In this document: in pieces, positions 32,159 to 39,316 of the stretch
How the letters are laid out: each line of letters opens with the position of its first letter
Numbering within the stretch: position 1 is the first letter of the stretch
Assembly: GCF_030704685.1 (NCBI RefSeq)
Contig: NZ_JAUZDX010000020.1
Span: 1-64,000, forward strand
From: Acidovorax sp. A1169
Lineage (GTDB): Bacteria > Pseudomonadota > Gammaproteobacteria > Burkholderiales > Burkholderiaceae_C
Length of the DNA stretch: 64,000 nucleotides
Direction: 5' to 3'
Position numbers and translations under genes: made by a program
The notes under the pieces: model-generated
The model's database searches: none
Told to the model about the DNA's origin: nothing
What the model saw: the letters and a program-made list of their open reading frames with translations, nothing else

Positions 32159-34348
32159 TCAGAATGCCGCGCGCATCGTCAGGCTGACGTTGCGCGGGTC
32201 GCTGTAGTTGCCATAGTCCAGGTTGGCCCAGTACTTCTTGTTCGTCACGTTGTTGACGGCCAGGGTGGCGCTGAGCTTGGGGTTGAACTGCCACGAGGCG
32301 CGCAGGCCCAGGACTGCCGTGGGCGACTGCTTGACCGTCACCGTACCGGTGGGGTGCGGGATGTTGAAGCCTTCGACCGAGCTTTGCCACACCAGGTTGC
32401 CGCCCACCGACAGGGGTGCGAGCGCACCCGACAGTTGGTAGTCCGTGCCCAGCTGCAGCAGGTAGTCGGGCAGGTTGGCGTAGATCAGGTCCGTGGGGGC
32501 GCGCGTGACCCTGGCGCGCGTCAGGCCCGCGCTCACGCGCCATTGCCTGGTGGCCATGCCCGCGAACTCCAGCTCGAAGCCGGTCGACTTGGTGCCGTTG
32601 ACCGCCACGTAGGGCAGCGTGCCATCGGGCAGCGGCGTGGTGATGGCGCCATCGCGCACACCATAGTTGTCCTGCTTGGTCTGGAACACCGCGAAGTGCG
32701 CCTGGATGCGGCGATCCAGCAGCTCTGCCTTGAGGCCCGCTTCGGCATTGCTGCCGATCACCGGCGACAGCGGGTTGTTGTTGCGGTCCTTGTAGTTCTG
32801 CGGGTTGAAGATGCGCGTGTAGCTGGCGTAGGCCGACAGCGTGGGCGTGATGTCGTACACCGCGCCGATGTAGGGGGTGACCTTGCGGTTCTCGTCCTGG
32901 ATGGCGCTCTTGCCGGCATAGGTGCCGGTGGTACCGTAGCTGTCGCTATGGCGATGCCAGTCGGTCAGGCGCACGCCGGTGAGCAGGGACAGCGGGTCGG
33001 CCAGGCGCCAGCGCGCCGAGGCGAACAGCCCCGTCTGCTGCGTGATCTGCGTGCGCCAGGCGCCCGTCTTGGAATACGTGGGCGCTGGCGCACTGCCGTC
33101 CCAGGTGTAGATGTTGGGGATTACGTAGCTCCAGCTGGCCACCGAGCTGTAGCCATCGGTGCGCGTGGCGATGCGCGTGGAGCTCATGCCCACCATCAGG
33201 TCGTGCTTGCGGCCGCCGAGCTCGAACTTGCCCGACAGGTAGGCATCCACCGTGTCCTGCTTTTCGCTGCCGCCGCCCACGGCGGCGTACAGCGTGGTGC
33301 CGGCGCCCGTGGCGGGGTTGATGAAGGGTGCCAGCGAGGTGGTCCTGCCGTAGCCGTAGGTGCGCAGGCTGAAGGTATCGCCCTCGGTGTGGTTCAGCGC
33401 CGCCTTGAGGTTCCAGTCATCGTTGATCTGGTGCTCCAGCGTTGCGTACAGCGTGCCCGAGGTGCGCTCCCAGCGCGTCCAGGGCGGCGAGAAGCTCACG
33501 GACGTGGGCAGATCGATGGGCGAGCCGTCGATGGCAAAGCGCGGAATGGTGCCCCAGATCGGCGCCTTGGGGTCGTTGGACTGGCGCTGGTAGCCCAGGG
33601 CCACCACGGTGGAGCGGCCCAGGTCGGCCTCGATGGCGGCGAGCAGGGCAGTCTTGTCCTCGGAGTAGCGGTCGCGGAAGCTGTCCTTCTTCTGCGGGGC
33701 GACCACCAGGCGGCTGCGCACGCTGCCGTCGCTGTTCAGCGGGGCGTTGATGTCGAGCTCGCCACGGTACAGGTTCCAAGAGCCTGCAGTGAGCGCGACC
33801 GAGGCCGCGAACTCGCGCTGCGGGCGCTTGCGGATCATGTTGATCGTCGCCGAGGGCACGCCCACGCCGGTCAGGATGCCGTTGGCGCCGCGCACGACCT
33901 CGATGCGCTCGTACAGCGCGGTGTCGAACTCCTGGTTGGTGCTGCTGCTGTACGAGGGCAGGCCATCGATCTGGAAGTCGGTGACCTGGAAACCGCGTGC
34001 GTAGTACAGCGGGCGCTGCGTGTCGTAGAAGCTCACGGCGATGCCGTTCACGTTGCGCAGCACCGAATCGATGCTGGTCAGCGACTGGCGCTCGATCTGC
34101 TCGCGGGTCACCGTGGTGGTGGACTGGGGTGTCTCGCGTGCAGTCAGCTGCAGGCGGGTGGAGGCGCTCTCGCGCGAGCCCGAGACGGTGACACTGTTCA
34201 GTGCCTTGGGGGCCGTGATCTGGTCGGGGGCGGATGCAGCGGCTGGGGCGGCATCCTGGGCACGGGCTGCGCCGGCCAGGATGGTGGCGACGGCGGCCAG
34301 CGCCAGCGGGTGCAGACGGCAGACGGGCTGCCTACGGGAAACAGACAT
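32159..34348 (-). CDS. TonB-dependent siderophore receptor (FhuE/FoxA-like)
   Basis: A 729-residue outer-membrane receptor. The signal peptide ends near GAARAQ. A TonB-box-like segment (NSVTVSGSRE), the plug (TTTVTREQIERQSLTSID, RGANGILTGVGVPSATINMI) and a barrel ending in RAAF follow. There is no STN domain, so it is a plain transporter. It is first in a same-strand run receptor-fecI-fecR-receptor. An AGGAG ribosome site is 9-13 nt before the ATG, and immediately beyond that begins a 270-bp inverted-repeat element. Confidence 0.9.
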   Translation of the reverse strand: MSVSRRQPVCRLHPLALAAVATILAGAARAQDAAPAAASAPDQITAPKALNSVTVSGSRESASTRLQLTARETPQSTTTVTREQIERQSLTSIDSVLRNVNGIAVSFYDTQRPLYYARGFQVTDFQIDGLPSYSSSTNQEFDTALYERIEVVRGANGILTGVGVPSATINMIRKRPQREFAASVALTAGSWNLYRGELDINAPLNSDGSVRSRLVVAPQKKDSFRDRYSEDKTALLAAIEADLGRSTVVALGYQRQSNDPKAPIWGTIPRFAIDGSPIDLPTSVSFSPPWTRWERTSGTLYATLEHQINDDWNLKAALNHTEGDTFSLRTYGYGRTTSLAPFINPATGAGTTLYAAVGGGSEKQDTVDAYLSGKFELGGRKHDLMVGMSSTRIATRTDGYSSVASWSYVIPNIYTWDGSAPAPTYSKTGAWRTQITQQTGLFASARWRLADPLSLLTGVRLTDWHRHSDSYGTTGTYAGKSAIQDENRKVTPYIGAVYDITPTLSAYASYTRIFNPQNYKDRNNNPLSPVIGSNAEAGLKAELLDRRIQAHFAVFQTKQDNYGVRDGAITTPLPDGTLPYVAVNGTKSTGFELEFAGMATRQWRVSAGLTRARVTRAPTDLIYANLPDYLLQLGTDYQLSGALAPLSVGGNLVWQSSVEGFNIPHPTGTVTVKQSPTAVLGLRASWQFNPKLSATLAVNNVTNKKYWANLDYGNYSDPRNVSLTMRAAF

Positions 34349-34360
34349 GGAGCGCTCCTT

Positions 34361-34630
34361 GGAGCCTGTTCAATGTCTTTTTGCAGCCGCGTTGGAGTGC
34401 AATCGGGATGAGTGGATGCTTCGGATGCGCCGCATGGGCTCATGCCCATGCAAGCAACCGGGGCGTCCAATCGCCCGATTTCACTCCAACCCTTCGGGCA
34501 AGTGCCTTTTCGGGCGGTATGCGGCGTTGCGGCGCTTGCCGATAGCACGGGCTATCGGCTGCGCACCGCGCCTTGCATCCCATCCCGAAAAGGGACTTGC
34601 GCGGCTTCAAAAAGGCATTGAACAGGCTCC
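34361..34630. repeat. 270-bp element with about 31-bp terminal inverted repeats
   Basis: The ends (34361-34391 and 34600-34630) are inverted copies with two or three mismatches; the outermost 15 bp, GGAGCCTGTTCAATG and its complement, are perfect. Inside are a second inverted pair TTGGAGTGCAATCGGG (34392-34407) and CCCGATTTCACTCCAA (about 34475-34490), and a hairpin GCCGATAGC-ACGG-GCTATCGGC (34538-34559). No protein-like frame and no clear target-site duplication are seen. It occupies the leader between a Fur-like dyad and the ribosome site of the receptor gene. It looks like a MITE or REP-type element. Confidence 0.8.
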
Positions 34631-34725
34631 TGGTTGTTGAATCTGGCAACTGGCTGGCTGCGCAACAACAAGAAGAGCACGGCGTGGCTGGTTTATGGCT
34701 CCAATTGTAACTTTTAAATAGCAAT

Positions 34726-34742
34726 CATTCTTAATAAGAATG
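34726..34742. promoter_or_regulatory. AT-rich dyad, candidate Fur box
   Basis: CATTCTTA-A-TAAGAATG, an 8-1-8 perfect dyad in the only AT-rich patch of this gap, with AATCATTC/GAATGATT context resembling Fur hexamers. It lies upstream of the siderophore receptor operon, where iron control is expected. Fur binding is inferred. Confidence 0.5.
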
Positions 34743-34823
34743 CTTGAAAGATGCGCAGCCCGGGCCAAGCCCGTTGCTTTTGCGCCTCATTCGCAAACTG
34801 GACGGCCCTTTCGGGGCGGCTGC

Positions 34824-35957
34824 TCACCCCTTCCAGGTGAACGGAAACTTGAACTGCTTCACGAAGCCGTTGGGCACGTAGTCGCCCAGCACGCCGTAGT
34901 GCTCGGGCCACAGCTTGGTGCTCTTCACGGCGGTGCCGAACAGGTGGTCGAGGAAGGCGAAGTGGGCCGCATAGTTCTTGTCCAGCGCCTCCTGGTCCTG
35001 GCTGTGGTGCCAGTGGTGGAAGTTGGGCGTGACCAGCACGTAGCGCAGCGGCCCCAGGCGCACGCTCACGTTGGCGTGGTTGAACACGGCCTGGAAGCCC
35101 ACGACGACGATGTAGGCGTCGATCACTTCCTTGGAAAAACCGAACACGTAGATCGGGGCCAGCACCAGCGTGCGTGTGATCAACAGCTCCAGGATGTGCT
35201 GGCGCGAGCCGGCCATCCAGTCCATGCTTTTCACGCTGTGGTGCACGGCGTGCAGGCGCCACAGCACGGGCACCTCATGGTAGGCGCGGTGCGTCCAGTA
35301 CTGCACCAGGTCGGCCACCAGCACGATGAGGAACAGCGCCACCCAGAAGTTCAAGCCCTGCACCCAGCCGCGGATGCCGTCGCTGGCGGCCCAGCCGAAG
35401 AACTTGTGCACGACCAGGTTGGTGGCCAGCAGCACGAAGCCCACCACCATGTGGTTCACGATGAAGTGGTGGAAGTCGGTCTGCCACTCGGCGCGGAAGA
35501 TGGGCTGGTCCTTGCGCAGCGCGAACAGCTTTTCGATGAAGATGAAGATCAGCGAGCTGCCCAGCAGGTCCAGGATGAACCAGTCCAGGCCGATGTAGGG
35601 CGTGTTGTCGGGGAAGTTCGGGTTCACCTCCACCTTGTGGCCGCCCAGGATGGCCGCCAGCGCCACGGTGGCGAAGGCGAACGTGGCCAGCCAGCGCGAG
35701 CGGTTGAACAGGATGTTGACCAGCGAGATGCCGCCCGCGATCGCCATGGCCGCCAGCATGATGTAGCGGATCACCGTCACGTCGTAGCTCTTGCGCAACT
35801 GGGGCGTGGTCAGGTACTCGGGGAAGTGGAAGGCCAGCACACCCAGGAAGCACAGGATGGCCAGCGTGAGTGCAATTACCCCCGACACCAGCCCGCGACC
35901 GCGCCGCAGCGCACCGTGGCTTTCGGTAAATTCATTGAGTTTGTCGATTTCCAGCAT
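34824..35957 (-). CDS. Sterol desaturase / fatty acid hydroxylase family membrane protein
   Basis: A 377-residue integral membrane di-iron oxygenase. Several hydrophobic segments surround the His-box set: HRAYHEVPVLWRLHAVHHS and FHHWHHSQ, the pattern of the fatty acid hydroxylase superfamily (ERG3/CrtZ-like). Members hydroxylate lipids or sterol-like substrates with O2, and the target here is unknown. It is a single gene, divergent from the thioesterase gene at 36073. Confidence 0.87.
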   Translation of the reverse strand: MLEIDKLNEFTESHGALRRGRGLVSGVIALTLAILCFLGVLAFHFPEYLTTPQLRKSYDVTVIRYIMLAAMAIAGGISLVNILFNRSRWLATFAFATVALAAILGGHKVEVNPNFPDNTPYIGLDWFILDLLGSSLIFIFIEKLFALRKDQPIFRAEWQTDFHHFIVNHMVVGFVLLATNLVVHKFFGWAASDGIRGWVQGLNFWVALFLIVLVADLVQYWTHRAYHEVPVLWRLHAVHHSVKSMDWMAGSRQHILELLITRTLVLAPIYVFGFSKEVIDAYIVVVGFQAVFNHANVSVRLGPLRYVLVTPNFHHWHHSQDQEALDKNYAAHFAFLDHLFGTAVKSTKLWPEHYGVLGDYVPNGFVKQFKFPFTWKG

Positions 35958-36072
35958 GTTTTACCCCTCTGTGCACGGATCGTGGATCGTCGTCCGTGGC
36001 CCGTGTTGGCTTTATGTGCCGCGAGTGTAGCGGGCGCTCGCGGCGCAGGTTGTAACCGTAAAATCACGGTCC

Positions 36073-36576
36073 ATGAACATCCCCTCGCACCAGCTGAGCA
36101 TGACCGTGCTCATGTCCCCGGACATGGCCAATTTTTCCGGCAACGTCCACGGCGGCGCTGTCCTCAAGCTGCTCGACCAGGTGGCCTACTCCTGCGCCAG
36201 CCGCTACTCGACCTGCTACGTGGTCACGCTCAGCGTGGACCAGGTGATGTTCCTGCAGCCCATCCACGTGGGCGAGCTCGTGACCTTCCTGGCCAGCGTC
36301 AACTACACCGGCTCCTCGTCGATGGAGATCGGCATCAAGGTGGTGGCCGAGGACATCCGCTCGCAGTCGGTGCGGCATGTGAACAGCTGTTTCTTCACCA
36401 TGGTGGCGGTGGACGAAGAGCGCAAGCCCGTGCCGGTGCCCCCGCTGTCACCCTCCACGGCCGAAGAGCGCCGCCGCTGGGATGCCGCCGTGATGCGCAA
36501 GACCCTGCGCAAGGAATTGGCCGCGCGCTTCGAGCAGGCCCGCTCGGCACCCGTGCCCGCCCCCCTGGCCGCCTGA
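36073..36576 (+). CDS. Acyl-CoA thioesterase (YciA-like hot-dog)
   Basis: A 167-residue hot-dog fold protein that hydrolyses acyl-CoA. The family motif is MANFSGNVHGGAVLKLLDQVAY, with the catalytic Asp in LLDQ, followed by SVDQVMFLQPIHVGELVTF. The C-terminus has a short Pro/Arg-rich extension. It is divergent from the fatty acid hydroxylase and convergent with the P-box/MCP-like gene. Confidence 0.88.
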   Translation: MNIPSHQLSMTVLMSPDMANFSGNVHGGAVLKLLDQVAYSCASRYSTCYVVTLSVDQVMFLQPIHVGELVTFLASVNYTGSSSMEIGIKVVAEDIRSQSVRHVNSCFFTMVAVDEERKPVPVPPLSPSTAEERRRWDAAVMRKTLRKELAARFEQARSAPVPAPLAA

Positions 36577-36605
36577 CCGGGGCAGTCAGGCCTTTGGCGC
36601 TGCGT

Positions 36606-37298
36606 TCAGCGGTTGCGCCCCGCCAGCGACACGGCCTGCAGCGACAGCCCGTCGATCTCGTTGGTGATGCCCGATAGCACGTTCGCCACCACCGCGAATT
36701 CGCGGCCATGCTGGCCCGCGCGCGCGGCCATCACCTGGGCGTTGAAGCTCACCACCTTGGCCTCGCGCGCCACGGTCTGGATGGAGGCGACGATGCCCGC
36801 CAGCTCCTTCATCAGCGTCTCGGACTTGGCCTTGCCCAACTGGTCAAAGGCCGTGGTGGCCGTGTTCAGCGCATCTAGCGCGCCGTCGGTGATCTCAACC
36901 AGGCGCGCCAGTGCTTCTTCCACGCGCGGGCTTTGCCGCTCGGCCAGCTCCAGCGTGCGCTCCACCTGCTGCATGAAGGCGTCGATGGTGGGGCCCACAC
37001 CGACAGAGCCCTGGTAGGTCGTGAGGATGCGCTCGCCCATGACCGCATCGAGGTGGCGCGGCGTGTCCACCAGCCTGGCGTGGCTTTCGCTGAACAGCGC
37101 TAGCGAGCCGCGAGCCGCCTTCAGGTGCAGGTCGCTGCCGCGCGTGGCCAGCACGGTCTGCAGCACCATGCGCTGCGACAGCATGCGCTGGCGGGCGGCC
37201 AGGTTGACCAGCGACATCTCGCCATCGCGCGGCGCTGGGGCGGTGGGGGCGGGCAGATTGCCGTGGCTGCTGCGGGCGGAGAGGGGGTAGGCTGCCAT
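36606..37298 (-). CDS. Soluble P-box / MCP-tip protein (PilJ-type)
   Basis: A 230-residue protein without signal peptide or membrane helix. Residues 30-44 carry LVNLAARQRMLSQRM, the P-box-like motif of PilJ/NarX nitrate-sensing domains. A helical bundle follows. The C-terminal part (about 168-216) contains VSFNAQVMAARAGQHGREFA, clearly related to the signalling hairpin of chemoreceptors. It is thus a minimal cytoplasmic sensor-like protein. It is the same-strand gene after cobA at the end of the nas region, across a 193-bp gap. A role in nitrate or nitrite sensing is inferred; chemotaxis adaptor is the alternative. Confidence 0.75.
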   Translation of the reverse strand: MAAYPLSARSSHGNLPAPTAPAPRDGEMSLVNLAARQRMLSQRMVLQTVLATRGSDLHLKAARGSLALFSESHARLVDTPRHLDAVMGERILTTYQGSVGVGPTIDAFMQQVERTLELAERQSPRVEEALARLVEITDGALDALNTATTAFDQLGKAKSETLMKELAGIVASIQTVAREAKVVSFNAQVMAARAGQHGREFAVVANVLSGITNEIDGLSLQAVSLAGRNR

Positions 37299-37491
37299 GG
37301 TGTGATCCTGTGTGGTGTGCCATCGGGTTGTCGGTACACAACTAGCAATACCCGGGCCAATGCATGCCTGCTGGCCTGCCCCTGGAGCGTGCACACAACG
37401 GGGTGCGGGCACATCAAAAAAACAGGCCCGGCGATGGGATCGCAGGGCGTGCCGAGCGGGCGAAAGGGGCGTGCGAAAAGGTGCGGCGCGA

Positions 37492-38322
37492 TCAGGCGAA
37501 GCGCAGCTTGTTCGCCGGCTGCGGCACGGCCGCTGCGGCAATGCCCTGCACCACGTCGCCCACCACGATCACCGAGGGGCTGGCCAGTCCCTCGCGGGCA
37601 ATGGTGGCGTGCAGCTCGCCCAGTGTGGTCACGGCATGGCGCTGCTGCGGCAGGCTGGCATGCTGGATGATGGCCACGGGCGTGGCGGCGGGCAGGCCGG
37701 TGAGCAGCTCCTGCTCGATGGTGGCGGCACCGCTCACGCCCATGTAGATCACCAGCGTCAGCTTGGCGTCGCGTGCGGTTGCGGCCAGTTGGCGCCAGTC
37801 GGTGCCGGCGTCGCCGGGCTTGGCATGGCCGGTGACGAAGACCACGCCGTGGGCATGTTCGCGGTGCGTGAGCGGCGCGCCCAGCGAGGTCAGGCCCGCC
37901 AGGCCGGCGGTGATGCCGTTGACCACCGTGACCGGCACGCCTGCGGCGCGCAGGTGCTCCACCTCCTCGCCGCCGCGGCCGAAGACGAAGGGGTCGCCAC
38001 CCTTGAGGCGCACCACGTTCTCGCCCTCGTTCACAGCCATGAGCATCAGCTTTTCGATGAAGGCCTGCGGCGTGCTCTTGCAGCCGCCGCGCTTGCCCAC
38101 GTGCACGATGCGCGCCGTGGGCGAGGCGTAGGCCACGATGGCATCGCTCACGAGGTCGTCCACCAGCAGCACGGTGGCCGCCTGGATGGCCTTGAGCGCC
38201 TTGAGCGTGAGCAGCTCCGGATCGCCGGGGCCGGCGCCCACCAGGGTGCAGGAGCCGCCGGTGCCCAGGTGCGGGCGGTCGTGCTGGGGCGAGGGGGCGG
38301 ATGGATTCGTGGGGCGGTTCAT
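37492..38322 (-). CDS. cobA: Uroporphyrinogen-III C-methyltransferase
   Basis: A 276-residue SAM-dependent tetrapyrrole methylase that makes precorrin-2, the precursor of siroheme. Seen: LVGAGPGDPELLTLKALKAI at about 27-46, VVRLKGGDPFVFGRGGEE, and GITAGLAGLTSLGAPLTHRE. There is no fused CysG dehydrogenase/ferrochelatase domain. In nas clusters this enzyme supplies siroheme for nitrite reductase. Its start overlaps ybiB by 4 bp. Confidence 0.92.
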   Translation of the reverse strand: MNRPTNPSAPSPQHDRPHLGTGGSCTLVGAGPGDPELLTLKALKAIQAATVLLVDDLVSDAIVAYASPTARIVHVGKRGGCKSTPQAFIEKLMLMAVNEGENVVRLKGGDPFVFGRGGEEVEHLRAAGVPVTVVNGITAGLAGLTSLGAPLTHREHAHGVVFVTGHAKPGDAGTDWRQLAATARDAKLTLVIYMGVSGAATIEQELLTGLPAATPVAIIQHASLPQQRHAVTTLGELHATIAREGLASPSVIVVGDVVQGIAAAAVPQPANKLRFA

Positions 38323-39254
38323 GGCTGTGTCTCCGGCATTGCGGCGGTGGCTGTTTGACCGGTGATCTGCAAGATATGTTCCACCTGCCGCGTGAGGGCG
38401 GGCGGTGTCGGCAATTCGCCTGCGAGCACGCGGCGCGTGTAGTCGGCCGTGGTGGCCACGTCGATCTCGATCGGCAGGCCGGGCACCTCGCTCGCGGTGC
38501 CAGGCTCCTGCTCCTGCAGCACATGGTGCGCCCCGGCCACGAAGGCGTCGTAACGGGGTGTGCGGCGCGGGTCGGCCGCCACTTCGCCCTCGAGCCCGCG
38601 CGAGAGCAAGGCGTTCATGCCCATGGCGCTGAAGGTGTTTTGCAGCATCTCGAAGTATTCGGGGTGCGTGTAGCTCGTGACCACCACCGCCGCACCGGCA
38701 CACGGGTTCATGAGCTTGACGGCGCTGTGCCCCGCGTTGCGCAGGCCCACGGTCTGGCGCACGGCCAGCAGGCGGGCCAGCCCCGGGTGCAGCAGGCCGG
38801 TGGCGATGTGCGCCACCTCGCCATCGGCCACCTTGCGCGGCGCGGTCAGCGCCGGGATGTGGAGCGCTTCGAGCACGTCGGAGGCGAGGATGCGCCGCGC
38901 CTCGGTGCGCATGCCGTGCAGCAGCACGGGCAGGCCCTCGCGCGCCAGCAGCAGGGCCAGCAGCGGGGTGAGCACGGGCAGCTTGCGCGCGCCGTTGTAG
39001 CTGGGCAGCACCACCAGCGGGCGGTCGCTGGCGGGCAGCAGGGCCATGCGGGCATGCGTGGCGTCCAGAAAGCCGCACATCTCCTCGGCCGTCTCGCCCT
39101 TGATGCGCATGGCCAGGCAGAAGGCGCCGATCTCCAGATCGGTCACGCTGCCGTCCAGCACCTGGCCGAACAGGTCCGTGGCCTGCTCGCGCGTGAGCGG
39201 CTTGGCCCCGCGCGGGCCGCGGCCGATTTCCTTGATGTACTGGCTGATGCCCAT
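38319..39254 (-). CDS. ybiB: DNA-binding protein YbiB (TrpD2 family)
   Basis: A 311-residue paralogue of anthranilate phosphoribosyltransferase. The fold signature is seen in LTREQATDLFGQVLDGSVTD and NAGHSAVKLMNP. YbiB/TrpD2 proteins bind nucleic acid and lack the anthranilate-pathway role. Its position between nasA (62 bp upstream) and cobA (ATGA overlap) matches many betaproteobacterial nitrate clusters, but why it belongs there is unknown. Confidence 0.85.
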   Translation of the reverse strand: MGISQYIKEIGRGPRGAKPLTREQATDLFGQVLDGSVTDLEIGAFCLAMRIKGETAEEMCGFLDATHARMALLPASDRPLVVLPSYNGARKLPVLTPLLALLLAREGLPVLLHGMRTEARRILASDVLEALHIPALTAPRKVADGEVAHIATGLLHPGLARLLAVRQTVGLRNAGHSAVKLMNPCAGAAVVVTSYTHPEYFEMLQNTFSAMGMNALLSRGLEGEVAADPRRTPRYDAFVAGAHHVLQEQEPGTASEVPGLPIEIDVATTADYTRRVLAGELPTPPALTRQVEHILQITGQTATAAMPETQP

Positions 39255-39316
39255 GGTGCGTGAATGGCTCTTTGAAGTGGGACTGGATATTTTCTCGCAA
39301 CCCAGCGAACTTTTGG

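Noticed and set aside
34740-36677. 645-codon open frame opposite the fatty acid hydroxylase gene
   Set aside because: Antisense shadow in GC-rich DNA; the minus-strand product has His boxes and membrane helices, while this frame is His/Gln/Val-rich without motifs.
37405-37450. T-run on the minus strand after cobA as a terminator
   Set aside because: It has seven Ts but only a weak 5-bp stem nearby, separated from the run, and it lies upstream of the next same-strand gene without clear function.
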